Translations under genes and position numbers: made by a program | Notes under the pieces: model-generated | The model's database searches: none | The model's input: only the letters and a program-made list of their open reading frames with translations | Told to the model about the DNA's origin: nothing | In this document: in pieces, positions 36,001 through 44,747 of the stretch | Layout: every line of letters starts with the position of its first letter | Numbering within the stretch: position 1 is the first letter of the stretch | From: a virus | Direction: 5' to 3' (one strand) | Virus record (IMG/VR): IMGVR_UViG_3300009136_000007 | Location: 1-55,953 of that record | DNA length: 55,953 nt

Positions 36001-39000
36001 AATCTATAAATAAAGACGGGCAAGATGTTAGATCTAGTGATGGTTTTTACGACGCTAAAAATAAAATTTTCTATGTAAACGAACAAGTTGTCGCAGCTAC
36101 TAGAAACACAACCGTTGAAAAACACGAGGTTGGTCATTTTGTATTAAGAGACTCTTTGAAAGATAAAACTGGTAAAGTCACAGATAAAGGTATAAAGGTT
36201 ATAGACGAAGTCTTAAGTGAACTAACTCCTAAGCAAAGAGAAACTGTACAAAAACGTATTGACGATTTTTATAGATATGACGAAAAAGAGATTAACTCTC
36301 TTAGATCTAAACTAAAATCAGCACTTACCGAAGGAAACGCTGAAGAAGCAGAAAGTATAGTTGAAGAAATTGAAAAACTAGAATCTAAACCAAAGAAGGA
36401 AAAAAATAAAAAAGATTACTACGAAGAGTATCTTACTGTGCTATCGGACGCTATAAACGAAAAACAAATAGTATTTAAAGAAAACGTAGGTAACGCTTTT
36501 GAAAAGTTTGTTCCTTTTCTTAGAAAAAGGATGCCAGAACTAGAACTAAATGCTGATACTGGTAAAAATCTATTCGAGCTAATTAAAAGTTATTCTAAAG
36601 GCGAAAAACCTGGTATAGAAGCAGCTAAACAAATGTCTATAGCGGCAGAAGGTAAAGACACTAGCGGTCAAAAAGTTAGTAAATCTACATCTGTAGATTC
36701 TATAGAAAGAAAGTTAGAAGAGCTAGAAGATAAGTATTTTGATCAAGAAATAGATGAGTACCAGTTTGAGCAACAAAGAGATAAACTAGAAAAAGATCTT
36801 GTTAAAGCTGAAGAAGCTACTAAACTAGCTAAAGAAGTTAAGGCTGAGCTAGTAGAAACAGAAACTAAACCAGTAGAGAAAGCTGAAAATGTAGAAAAAG
36901 TAGTAAAAGAGGCTACCACAAAAGTTTTTGAAGCTAAAGAAGTTTCTGACAAAAATAAACAAATAGCAAGAACTAACGATGACATCGTTCAAGAGATGGC
37001 TGATTTGGGAGCTAATAGAATATCAGAAATAAAAGACCCTAAAGCTAAAAAAGCTATAGTTGACAAGTTAGGTGAAAACAATATTGGAGCTGTCACTGAG
37101 CTAGCTAAAAAAGCAGCTGCAACCAGTAGAGATCTACCTATAGACGATAACTTAAAAGTTAACTACGAAGAATTCTTTTTAGGTTTTAGTGAAGAGTTGT
37201 CTGCGCTTATAAACTCCTACAAAGCTAACGTTGACGGCAAGAAAGTTCCTTTTGGAGCTTATATGAACCAAAACCTTAGACTTAGATACGGTAGTATATT
37301 AAACAGGTCTCTAAAAGGTAAGCTTAAAGGTTCTGAAAGCTTGTCTAGCGATAAGAACATAAAAAAAGAGGTTGGATCATTTGTTGAAGAGTCTTCAAGT
37401 GAATCCACTGGTAGAGACGAAGGTAGAGTACTAGAGCAGATAGACGTCAGAAAGTTTGGACCAGCTAAAGATAAAGTTAACGAGATATCTGACATAGTCA
37501 CAGTTGAAGAAGGAAAGAGACCTACATACAAAGAGTTAACTGAGGAGTTTATAGAACCAGTGTCTGTAGAGTTATTCGACGTGCCTGGTAGAAAAATACA
37601 AGGTAAAGCTACTTTAACTGACACTGAAGCTAAGTCTTTGCAAAGATTATTTGTTAGTCCTGACAACGTTAGAAAACTTATAAAAACAATGCCTCCTTAC
37701 AACGTAGCAGGTAGTGAAACTACCATTGGCGAACGAGCAGAGAGTATTGATGTTTCTAAAGACACTAAAGGTAAGTCTATAGGTTTATCCAACAAGTTTA
37801 TAAAACAGTTCTATCAACCAGTCACTAGAGCTATACCTGGTGTCTCTAGCCCGAAAGGTAGAAGTTTAGGTGCTACGAGTCAAGGGCAAGTATACGAGCT
37901 TAAACCAGAGTTTAGAGGTAGAGTATCTAACGAAGCTGTAAAGCAAATTCAGAACAGCGTAGGTGTAACAGAAGCTGGTGTACCTAACGAAAAAATATCC
38001 GCAGCTAACAGAACCAAGTACGGCACCACTTTAACAGGTTTTGCTAAGACTTATATAGCTAATGTCATAAATGTGACAGGTAGATCTAAACAAACTAGCA
38101 AGCAAGAACAAGCAGATACTGGCGCTGGTAAAGCTAGTATTATGTTTAGTAAAACTGCTGAATCAAATGAAGAGTTTTCTAAAAAGTTTAAGTCTAAAGA
38201 AGTTAAGAAACTAGTCGAAGGTAAGTTTGAAAATCTTATAGCAAAAGCAAAGCTACCAGATACAGTAGCGCAGGAGATTAAAAACTTGATAAAAAGTGAG
38301 GATTTAAAACCTATAGAAATGTTTCAGGTTGTTTCAGATATAGCTTCACGGGACTTAAGTTTTACTGCTAAAAGAAGTTTTCAAGAAGGATTAATAACTG
38401 ATTTAATTAAAGCTGAAGGAGGAGACTTTGGATCTGTTCTAGTTCAAAACTTAGGACAAGTTAGAAGAATATTTAAAAAAGAATACGAAGCTATAGGCTT
38501 TGGTACAGAAGTATCACAATTAAAAAAGTCCATAAAAGGTGATAATAAAGAGGTTAGAGACGCTAAAGTTCTTGACTGGTTATTATCGGTATCTAGATCT
38601 GTTAGATCAAGTAGTAATAAGAGTTTATTATACGTTTCTACCAATAAAAAATTATTCGACGCAGAATTGAAAGGTATTCTTGGAAAAGATTCTGACTTTG
38701 AAGCGGTTCAAAAAAAGTTACCTTCTGGAAAAGTAGTATCTTTTATAAAATATAAAGGAAAAGGATTAGAGGGTTTTCAAGATATTACTGAATTAAAATC
38801 TAAAGGTTTTAGAGTTTATGGCGAAAAAGTTTCTGAGCAAGCTGATAAAGCTAGAGAACTTGCTTTAAACAAAATAGATTCACTTAAAGAAAGACTTAAT
38901 AAAAAAGAGATAACTAAGGGTCAGTATGATTCTATGGTTGACTCTTACTTGAGTTTAGTAAGTTTGGATCAAAAAGGTTTAATAAGAAAGATGTCTAAGC

Positions 39001-41378
39001 CAAATGGTGAAATAATAGACGGCTACAGAGCTACTGAACTATACTTGGAGCACAAGATGTCTGCTCAAGAAATAAAAGAGCTATTATCGTCTTACGCTGA
39101 AGGTAAAGTAGAGAAACAAGAAGTACTAGATATTTTAGAGAAAGAAGCATTAGTGAATATAATGCCAAAAGTTTTAGAGAAAAAAATACCTAATTTCGCA
39201 GCAGAAAGAGCAAAAAACCCTAACTACAAAAACTCAGAAGGTTACGAGAGTAAAGAGTATTTAGATGCTTTAGAGCAATATAAACCACTTATCAAAGACA
39301 TGGACGGTAACAGTGTTATGTTTAGTAAGACTCAAAAAGAAGAAAAAGCTAAAAGCTTAGATAGAGCATTTAATGATATTATAGAAAATAAAACAGGTAT
39401 ACCTAGTAAAAAAAGATTTGGTATAGTTGAAGCTACAACTAAAGGCGCTGGTCAAGGTAGACTTAACTTCATTATACCGCCTTCGCAAGAGGACTTTGTC
39501 GGTTTATTATACACCACTCTTGGTAAAAAAGAAGTTGGTGATAGTCAAATGCAATGGTACAAGGACAATTTAATAACTCCTTACGCTAAAGCCATGAACA
39601 AGCTTAGTAAAGCTCGGGTATACATGCTTAACAACTACAAGACGCTTAAAAATCAACTCAATGTAGTTCCTAAAGATCTAGCTAAAAAAGTAGAGGGAAC
39701 TGACTACACTAAAGAAATGGCTGTTAGAGTTTATATATGGAATAAACAAAAAATGGAAGTTCCAGGTATAAGCAAGTCAGACGTTAAAAAATTAAGCAAC
39801 TTCGTTGTAGAAAATGAAAACTTGCAAACTTTTGGTGATCAATTAATAAATCTACAATTAGGCGATGGTTATGTTAAACCAAAAGAAGGTTGGGCAGCTG
39901 GAACTATAACTACGGATATACTTGAAGGTTTAAACACCACAAAAAGATCTAAATATTTAAAAAATTGGCAAGAAAATGCAGACGCTATATTTAGTGAAGA
40001 TAATATGAATAAGTTGCAAGCTGCTTACGGTTTAAACTACGTAAAAGCTATGAAAAACATGCTAGGTAGAATGAAGTCTGGTAGAAACAGAAACTTTCCA
40101 GGTGATAGCGCTACTGGTCGATTCACTGATTGGGTTACAGGTAGTGTTGGTGTTACGATGTTTCTTAACACTAGATCAGCTGTGCTACAAACAATATCTG
40201 CCATAAATTTTATTAATCTTCAAGACAACAATATTTTAGCCGCTGGTAAAGCTTTTGCTAACCAAAAACAGTACTGGAAAGATTTTAGTACGTTAATGAA
40301 TTCAGACTTCTTAAAAGAAAGACGTGGAGGATTACGTATTAATGTCAGCGAGGCAGATATTGCTGATATGGCTAAGAAAGATGGCGCCAAGGGAGCTATA
40401 AGTAAATTACTGCAATTAGGTTTTGCACCTACTCAAATAGCTGATAGTTTCGCTATTGCTTCTGGTGGAGCAAGTTTCTATAGAAACAGGATTAATACTT
40501 ATAAAAAACAAGGTTTATCAGACAAGGAAGCTGAGAAAAAAGCTTTTGAAGATTTTAGAGAAACAGCTGAAGAATCGCAACAGTCTTCTAGAGCCGACAG
40601 AATATCTATGCAGCAAGCTAGTCCAGTAGGAAGATTTGTGTTAGCTTTTGCAAACACCCCAGCTCAATATGCTAGAATAATTAAAAAAGCTGCTAGTGAT
40701 CTTAAAAACGGCCGAGGAGATGCTAAAACTAATATATCTAAGATAATCTATTACGGAGCAGCGCAAAACATACTTTTTAACGCTTTGCAGCAAGCTTTAT
40801 TCGCTACAGCTCTTAGTGATGAAGAGCCTGGAGATGAAGAAAAGGAAAAAAAGTATTTAGGTATTGCTAATGGAATGATGGATTCTTTACTTCGAGGTAC
40901 TGGTATTGGCGGTTCTGTAGTTTCAGTTGGTAAAAACGCTGTTATTAAACTACTTAAAGAGTTGAAGAAAGATAGACCTAAAATGCAAAATGTTGCTTCT
41001 GAATTATTGAAGATATCACCTCCAGTTTCAGGTAAGTATTCAAGACTTGTTCAAGCTGGTAAATCATATGATTGGAATAAGGATGAAATGAGAGAAAAAG
41101 GCTTAAGCTTAGATAACCCCGCTTATTTAGCTAGCGGTAAAGTTATTTCCGCTTTAACAAACATACCTTTAGATAGAGCTATTAAAAAAGCTAACAACGT
41201 TGTTCAAGCTACTACTCAGGATTTAGAAGCTTGGGAACGTATAGCTTTACTAGGTGGTTGGTCTGATTGGGAGCTAGGTATTAAAAAAGATAAAAAAGAT
41301 AAATCTAAATCAAATAAAACTGTAAGAAAATCAGGAGTAATTAGAAAAAAGGTAATAAGAAAAAAAGTAGTAAAGTAA
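33057..41378 (+). CDS. Giant virion polyprotein with HExxH metallopeptidase motif (2773 aa)
   Basis: The largest gene, 2773 residues, taking up about a seventh of the window. N-terminus: acidic, helical, disordered (1-130). Residues 1023-1027 are HEVGH in an EKHEVGHFVLRD helix, a gluzincin-type zinc site. Two internal linkers read SIMFSKT (M1696) and SVMFSKT (M2088). Around 2370-2640 lies a conserved block (NTRSAVLQTISAINFINLQD, GFAPTQIADSFAIASGGASF, VLAFANTPAQYARIIKKA) that I associate with polyvalent, ejected virion proteins of marine phages. The C-terminus is very basic. Likely an ejected internal protein, multi-domain, possibly self-processed. No DxDxD RNA-polymerase motif was found. Confidence 0.7.
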   Translation: MFELEGEQYSLEQVTSAADQSNMPLEDYLKKYNIKELEETVETVEKPKDVVEKDATVTSIEPEQASESTELEQVDTSLVSEDPEPVVRRGRAQVRQKELANRKQAIEQKKRDDLIAAGIKAEQYEEAKKNVDETLTDAGSSIWSYSPENISNLYSKTTGEALDYQAIESISPIGSSMSYTGVFKPYGSFLTGGFSYSDFADNEKIKGISISELQKADQANAASSALESIFEEHGDKSDEFVLSQGQVILKGKDKKLQELYSSLRTSKPENKQQIINEIKKVREDNSQELFDINTGNLTKYDKLPEESKKQYDNIVEKAEEKASTTEIDQLNKELTNSYSNLVGISKRISSFIDENGEDEITKKSQTTPQYLVSAVKDFFGSEETTYGDLSRVQEISRTGVLPENVSKISGEHPLAKAYNKALEEYAILNRAVQTNTDPLSEKQEGFWESAGDVLLEKIDMTGGVAAPKVKATANQIFVESVEKAGLGRINQEEVDEAVSQNWKSVVGGGAVDLTLFVGEVALFKGGTANKISKGFKYIEKTFKASEAAKSSKLLRKAGDFVIKGMDEAAVFTGLESTKTSLGLSQQSTREQEWATATFGFALGGGNSLGSSILRALPAKTIFSPITAQLSKSDLARSAGNRFVNANAGAFSFEFARAATAALGEDEEGYYDRNPEEFIKEYLAEVAKMSLLGAKSIFHKNGVYRAAQRDMRLLNLNPTYVNRAAKRTGIDSSSIKKPGEDTIDQIDAARADKMSDIDAKLKTQQITGEQAKKEIEDVNKDYNILEAEVELNLAKKRFDAESKSALKPTDESVRILIQKMKKGDKFNDKDNNALVNTPLPIIYDRMGIDSSSKSLENRWNREFAIEDVMNNNTDFKAPYESKERADSYKFLDEIFEIGGQIQLLKKTKDRNEAQEKELQQLEKDYKVYEPGGYKYDKLQDKLDQLYLKQRLASKAQAEDVLGATQEGESVSVRSAEDFQKKYESINKDGQDVRSSDGFYDAKNKIFYVNEQVVAATRNTTVEKHEVGHFVLRDSLKDKTGKVTDKGIKVIDEVLSELTPKQRETVQKRIDDFYRYDEKEINSLRSKLKSALTEGNAEEAESIVEEIEKLESKPKKEKNKKDYYEEYLTVLSDAINEKQIVFKENVGNAFEKFVPFLRKRMPELELNADTGKNLFELIKSYSKGEKPGIEAAKQMSIAAEGKDTSGQKVSKSTSVDSIERKLEELEDKYFDQEIDEYQFEQQRDKLEKDLVKAEEATKLAKEVKAELVETETKPVEKAENVEKVVKEATTKVFEAKEVSDKNKQIARTNDDIVQEMADLGANRISEIKDPKAKKAIVDKLGENNIGAVTELAKKAAATSRDLPIDDNLKVNYEEFFLGFSEELSALINSYKANVDGKKVPFGAYMNQNLRLRYGSILNRSLKGKLKGSESLSSDKNIKKEVGSFVEESSSESTGRDEGRVLEQIDVRKFGPAKDKVNEISDIVTVEEGKRPTYKELTEEFIEPVSVELFDVPGRKIQGKATLTDTEAKSLQRLFVSPDNVRKLIKTMPPYNVAGSETTIGERAESIDVSKDTKGKSIGLSNKFIKQFYQPVTRAIPGVSSPKGRSLGATSQGQVYELKPEFRGRVSNEAVKQIQNSVGVTEAGVPNEKISAANRTKYGTTLTGFAKTYIANVINVTGRSKQTSKQEQADTGAGKASIMFSKTAESNEEFSKKFKSKEVKKLVEGKFENLIAKAKLPDTVAQEIKNLIKSEDLKPIEMFQVVSDIASRDLSFTAKRSFQEGLITDLIKAEGGDFGSVLVQNLGQVRRIFKKEYEAIGFGTEVSQLKKSIKGDNKEVRDAKVLDWLLSVSRSVRSSSNKSLLYVSTNKKLFDAELKGILGKDSDFEAVQKKLPSGKVVSFIKYKGKGLEGFQDITELKSKGFRVYGEKVSEQADKARELALNKIDSLKERLNKKEITKGQYDSMVDSYLSLVSLDQKGLIRKMSKPNGEIIDGYRATELYLEHKMSAQEIKELLSSYAEGKVEKQEVLDILEKEALVNIMPKVLEKKIPNFAAERAKNPNYKNSEGYESKEYLDALEQYKPLIKDMDGNSVMFSKTQKEEKAKSLDRAFNDIIENKTGIPSKKRFGIVEATTKGAGQGRLNFIIPPSQEDFVGLLYTTLGKKEVGDSQMQWYKDNLITPYAKAMNKLSKARVYMLNNYKTLKNQLNVVPKDLAKKVEGTDYTKEMAVRVYIWNKQKMEVPGISKSDVKKLSNFVVENENLQTFGDQLINLQLGDGYVKPKEGWAAGTITTDILEGLNTTKRSKYLKNWQENADAIFSEDNMNKLQAAYGLNYVKAMKNMLGRMKSGRNRNFPGDSATGRFTDWVTGSVGVTMFLNTRSAVLQTISAINFINLQDNNILAAGKAFANQKQYWKDFSTLMNSDFLKERRGGLRINVSEADIADMAKKDGAKGAISKLLQLGFAPTQIADSFAIASGGASFYRNRINTYKKQGLSDKEAEKKAFEDFRETAEESQQSSRADRISMQQASPVGRFVLAFANTPAQYARIIKKAASDLKNGRGDAKTNISKIIYYGAAQNILFNALQQALFATALSDEEPGDEEKEKKYLGIANGMMDSLLRGTGIGGSVVSVGKNAVIKLLKELKKDRPKMQNVASELLKISPPVSGKYSRLVQAGKSYDWNKDEMREKGLSLDNPAYLASGKVISALTNIPLDRAIKKANNVVQATTQDLEAWERIALLGGWSDWELGIKKDKKDKSKSNKTVRKSGVIRKKVIRKKVVK

Positions 41379-41840
41379 ATGGGAAAAATAAGCGATCACA
41401 TAACTTTAAAAGAAGGCATTAACTCTTTTACAGCTAAAAGAAAAGGTATAGATAATACACCTAACGAGTACCAAATAACTAATATGTATATTTTAGCCCA
41501 TAAGGTATTTGAGCCTTTACGTAAGTGGGTTGGTGGACCGATAAAAATAAACTCTTTTTTTAGATCACCCGAACTTAACAAAGCTATAGGCGGAAGTTCT
41601 AAGTCACAGCACTGTGAGGGTAGAGCTATGGATATAGATGATGTCTACGGCCACAAGACTAACGCTGAAATGTTTGAATACATAAAAGAAAATTTAGACT
41701 TTGATCAAATGATATGGGAGTTTGGTAGTGATGAAAACCCAGATTGGATCCATGTAAGCTACTGCTCAACAGATGAGAATAGGAAAAGATGTTTAAAAGC
41801 TTACAGAGAAAAAGGTAAAACAAAGTACAAAGTTATATAA
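41379..41840 (+). CDS. Endolysin, peptidase M15-like (D-Ala-D-Ala / L-Ala-D-Glu peptidase type)
   Basis: A 153-residue zinc peptidase. SQHCEGRAMDID (77-88) supplies H78 and D85, and WIHVSY supplies H125, the three metal ligands of the M15 family; E114 in WEFG is a plausible catalytic acid. NSFFRSPELNKAIGGSS before the first ligand is typical as well. It cuts peptide bonds in peptidoglycan and would end infection with the holin at 12537. No signal peptide, so it depends on a holin. It is followed without a gap (TAATG) by a small membrane protein. Confidence 0.85.
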   Translation: MGKISDHITLKEGINSFTAKRKGIDNTPNEYQITNMYILAHKVFEPLRKWVGGPIKINSFFRSPELNKAIGGSSKSQHCEGRAMDIDDVYGHKTNAEMFEYIKENLDFDQMIWEFGSDENPDWIHVSYCSTDENRKRCLKAYREKGKTKYKVI

Positions 41841-42157
41841 TGGGTGCAGAAATTTCAGAAAAATCAAAAGTTTCTTTAGATATAAAAGCGGTTATTGGGG
41901 CTGTAGCTGGTATTATTTCAGTAGCAAGCGTATGGTTTACATTAACAGCGGAAATAGCACAACTAAAGCTAGACATAGTTAGAATGCAAGACGCTGTAAA
42001 GCTAAATGAAGAGTTTAGGATTAAATGGCCTAGAGGTGAAATGGGTGCATTACCTGATGACGCTAAACAAGATTTAAAAATAATATACTTACAAGATGAT
42101 GTCAATCAGCTAAAGTATATCGTAAAAGCACTCGAAATAGATAACGCTAAAAAATAA
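41840..42157 (+). CDS. Membrane-anchored coiled-coil protein, lysis accessory candidate
   Basis: A 105-residue protein overlapping the endolysin stop (TAATG). One hydrophobic segment at residues 16-36 (KAVIGAVAGIISVASVWFTL) is followed by a coiled coil (AEIAQLKLDIVRMQDAVKL) and a C-terminal helix (LQDDVNQLKYIVKALEID). N-in membrane anchor plus periplasmic coiled coil resembles inner-membrane spanin subunits, and small holins share the topology. No outer-membrane lipoprotein partner was seen. Its coupling to the endolysin supports a lysis role. Confidence 0.6.
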   Translation: MGAEISEKSKVSLDIKAVIGAVAGIISVASVWFTLTAEIAQLKLDIVRMQDAVKLNEEFRIKWPRGEMGALPDDAKQDLKIIYLQDDVNQLKYIVKALEIDNAKK

Positions 42158-42161
42158 AAAT

Positions 42162-42317
42162 ATGAAAACACCATTATACGCAAAGATTAGTGGAGCTTGT
42201 AAAACAGCTGCAAAGAAGAAGTTTAAAGTTTGGCCAAGTGCTTACGCTTCCGGTTGGGGAGTAAGATGTACTAAAGCTGGAGGTCCAAGTAAGTTTGGTA
42301 GCAAAAAGAAAAAGTAA
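42162..42317 (+). CDS. Basic miniprotein with WPSAYAS motif (51 aa)
   Basis: A 51-residue gene four bases after the preceding stop. The product starts MKTPLYAKISGACKTAAKKK and contains KVWPSAYASGWGVRCTK, a well-ordered motif common in small marine phage proteins, then a Lys-rich end. Its stop overlaps the next ATG (TAATG at 42317), which strongly supports it as real. The W-P-S-A-Y-A-S segment suggests a compact conserved fold; function unknown. Confidence 0.65.
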   Translation: MKTPLYAKISGACKTAAKKKFKVWPSAYASGWGVRCTKAGGPSKFGSKKKK

Positions 42318-42583
42318 TGATTACACCTTTATTTAAGAAAAGCAAAGTAAAAGGAGGAGGTACCAAGAAGGTATGCTTACCTGCAGCTAAAGTCAGATCA
42401 ATGAGTAAAGCTGAAAAAGAGAAAGTTATTAGATCTAAGCAGACAGCTGCTAAATCAGGTAAGTATAAAAGATCTAGTAAATCAAACGTAAAAGGCGCTC
42501 GAAAGAAAGGAGCTACGCTACGTGACTGGTTTGAAAAAGAAAACTGGGTAAACGTAAGAACAGGTGAAGCCTGTGGAAAATAA
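42317..42583 (+). CDS. Basic protein with DWFEKENWVNV motif (88 aa)
   Basis: An 88-residue basic protein, last gene of the rightward arm. Residues 25-60 form a Lys/Ser-rich helix (AAKVRSMSKAEKEKVIRSKQ). The C-terminus has a conserved-looking LRDWFEKENWVNVRTGEACG block. With its coupled partner at 42162 it forms a pair of small proteins that recur in marine phages. Possibly virion-packaged DNA-binding proteins (inference). A terminator follows at 42637. Confidence 0.65.
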   Translation: MITPLFKKSKVKGGGTKKVCLPAAKVRSMSKAEKEKVIRSKQTAAKSGKYKRSSKSNVKGARKKGATLRDWFEKENWVNVRTGEACGK

Positions 42584-42636
42584 AAGGAACAAACATTAAT
42601 AGGCGTACCATACCTAAAAGTTCCTGTAACCAAGAA

Positions 42637-42664
42637 AGGGCCCTCGTATTGAGAGCCCTTTTTT
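42637..42664 (+). terminator. Terminator between the convergent arms
   Basis: Stem AGGGCCCTC / GAGAGCCCT (one mismatch) with a GTATT loop and TTTTTT tail, following the last rightward gene by about 50 bases. An A-run precedes the stem, so it may also stop leftward transcripts coming from nrdA. It marks the meeting point of the two arms. Confidence 0.85.
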
Positions 42665-42743
42665 AGCATACATGTGTATAGCATACTGAGTTTTTTATGC
42701 ACATTGGTTTTTATATGTATCAAAAAGTCATAACTTTTGGCCT

Positions 42744-44465
42744 TTAGCCATCACAAGCTAGGCAATCTTCATTCATAGCTTTTGCAGCAATATCCCCACG
42801 TAGTACAGATTCAGTTCTAGTATAGTACAATGTTTTAACTCCTTTTTTCCAAGCATCGAAATGAACTTTGTTTATCCATTTAGGAGTTGCTTCTGATGGA
42901 AAAGCTAAGTTTAAACTAACAGACTGATCTATGTATTGTTGGCGTAGACCAGCTTGGTTAACTAGCTCTAATTGATTTATCTCTTTAAAAGTTTTAAATA
43001 TTTCTTTTAAAGGTATATCGTGATCACCAATCAACACTTTGTCTAAAGCGTCTATATCCTGTACTGATCCTCCATCTTCTAGTATTTTACTCCACACTTC
43101 AGAGGTATTTAATCCAGCATCTTCTAAGCATTGCTCTAATGTAGGATTCTTTCTAATGAAGGTACCTTTAGCTGATTGCTCTGTAAAAACGTTAGCTGCC
43201 CAAGGTTCAATACCAGGGCTTACGTTTCCTGAGAGTTTGCTATTACTGACGGTAGGAGCAACGGCACGCAAATGAGTGTTACGCATACCAGTACCAGAAC
43301 ACCAAAGAGGCTCGCCATAACTTTCAGCAAGATCCATAGAAGCTCTTTCACTTTCGATTTTAAGCTGCGAAAAAATCTTCCTAGTCTCAAACTGAGCAAG
43401 TAGACCTTCGAAAGGAATACCCTTTTCCTGCAAATAAGTGTGCCATCCGAGGACACCAAGTCCAAGGGCTCGTCCTTTTTGAGCAGAACGAATACTGTTT
43501 TCGAAACCTCTAAGACCTTTGGCTCTCTGAATAAATTCCTCCATAACCCCATCAAGAAACCAAGTGGCGTCGTATATAAGATTAGTATCTTTCCATTCTT
43601 CATATTTAGCTAGATTTAACGATGATAAGCAGCATACAAAGCTATGTGACTCATCTGTATGTAATGTTATCTCACTACAGATATTAGTCATATGTACTTT
43701 TAGTCCGTTTTCTTTGTAAGCTGGCGGATTAACTTTATTCGTATTTCCCTTAAAGAGGATGTAAGGCTCGCCAGTTGCTTTGCGCTTTTGTAACAACTTA
43801 CCCCAGCGCTTTCTAGCATCAACATCTCCTGCTTCAAGTCTTCGCATGAACTTATCACCAACGACAGCGCATTGGTGTATATTAAGGGATTGCCTGTTAA
43901 CATCTCCTTTTGGTTCTCTAATTTCGAGCCATTCTTCAAAATCACCGTGCTCAATATTGATATTAACGCTTGCTGCGCCTCTGCGGACTGATCCTTGATT
44001 AGTGGCAAGAATTGTTGAGTCGTAGATCTTACAAAAAGGGACAACTCCATCGCTTGTTCCATTACCTGTTATTTTAGAGCCAGCGGGTCTTATTTGATTA
44101 ATTCCGATACCAACTCCACCGCCGTGCTTCGCGAGTAGCATCATTTCTAAATTCTTACCACCAATGTCTTGTATTGAATCTGCTACATCAATACCAAAGC
44201 AGCTAATAGGTAAACCTCTATCTGTACCCGTGTTTGATAACACTGGGGAAGCTAAGCAAAGCCAGCCTTTCCATATGTGATCAAAAAACGTTTCCGCTAA
44301 CTCAGGCCTGGAAAGCCTACGAGCGACAGTGCTAGCAACACGACGATAAGCATCACGAGGAGATTCACCGTCCAGAAGATAACCGCCCCCGATGGTTTTT
44401 TTATACACTTCAGTATCTCCCCAACCAGGGAAATCTTTTCCTTTAATCCATTCATTGTTCCACAT
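42744..44465 (-). CDS. nrdA: Ribonucleotide reductase, class I large subunit
   Basis: A 573-residue alpha subunit that reduces ribonucleoside diphosphates to deoxy forms. Active-site pieces present: C89 in SCFGID, N261/C263/E265 in NICSEI, C278-C279 as the second redox Cys region, Y547-Y548 of the radical-transfer path (LYYTRTES), and the C-terminal redox pair C568/C571 (CLACDG). Compared with the roughly 760 residues of E. coli NrdA it lacks the N-terminal ATP-cone that mediates dATP shut-off. It pairs with nrdB at 44913; two small genes lie between. Confidence 0.93.
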   Translation of the reverse strand: MWNNEWIKGKDFPGWGDTEVYKKTIGGGYLLDGESPRDAYRRVASTVARRLSRPELAETFFDHIWKGWLCLASPVLSNTGTDRGLPISCFGIDVADSIQDIGGKNLEMMLLAKHGGGVGIGINQIRPAGSKITGNGTSDGVVPFCKIYDSTILATNQGSVRRGAASVNINIEHGDFEEWLEIREPKGDVNRQSLNIHQCAVVGDKFMRRLEAGDVDARKRWGKLLQKRKATGEPYILFKGNTNKVNPPAYKENGLKVHMTNICSEITLHTDESHSFVCCLSSLNLAKYEEWKDTNLIYDATWFLDGVMEEFIQRAKGLRGFENSIRSAQKGRALGLGVLGWHTYLQEKGIPFEGLLAQFETRKIFSQLKIESERASMDLAESYGEPLWCSGTGMRNTHLRAVAPTVSNSKLSGNVSPGIEPWAANVFTEQSAKGTFIRKNPTLEQCLEDAGLNTSEVWSKILEDGGSVQDIDALDKVLIGDHDIPLKEIFKTFKEINQLELVNQAGLRQQYIDQSVSLNLAFPSEATPKWINKVHFDAWKKGVKTLYYTRTESVLRGDIAAKAMNEDCLACDG

Positions 44466-44468
44466 ATA

Positions 44469-44747
44469 TTATTTAAAAAATAGCATGGCATAAGCCATCA
44501 TTACATTTAGGTTAACTATCACTAAGTTCCATTGTTTAGCTACAAATACTTGAGGCAAGGAAAATAATCCAGCCATGAAATATATAACTAAACCAGGAGT
44601 GTCTGGTAACATATGAGGAGCAGTTACAAAAAAACCAGTCCCCATATACCCAAGCCTATTTGCTATCCTCTCCGAAGGAGTTAGCTTCCTCTGTTTTACC
44701 AGACTCTTCAATAGCTTTATTTTTAAGCTTTTCGATTGCTTCTTCAT
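44469..44747 (-). CDS. Small membrane protein between nrdA and nrdB
   Basis: A 92-residue protein. The basic N-terminus (residues 1-30) overlaps the preceding gene by 92 bases. The stretch RLGYMGTGFFVTAPHMLPDT then opens a mainly hydrophobic part: PGLVIYFMAGLFSLPQVFVA (51-70) and NLVIVNLNVMMAYAMLFF (74-91). The long overlap suggests that translation may begin at a later, non-ATG or internal Met (residue 35). Function unknown; sited in the nucleotide-reduction operon. Confidence 0.55.
   Translation of the reverse strand: MKKQSKSLKIKLLKSLVKQRKLTPSERIANRLGYMGTGFFVTAPHMLPDTPGLVIYFMAGLFSLPQVFVAKQWNLVIVNLNVMMAYAMLFFK

Noticed and set aside
33057-41378. Giant protein as a virion-encapsidated RNA polymerase
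   Set aside because: No DxDxD or other polymerase signature was found; the HEVGH and polyvalent-protein-like blocks fit an ejected internal protein better.
42670-42735. Second weak hairpin (AAAAGT/ACTTTT) between the convergent arms as terminator for nrdA
   Set aside because: Only six mostly A-T pairs and no clear T-run in the leftward direction; the stronger hairpin at 42637 could serve both arms.
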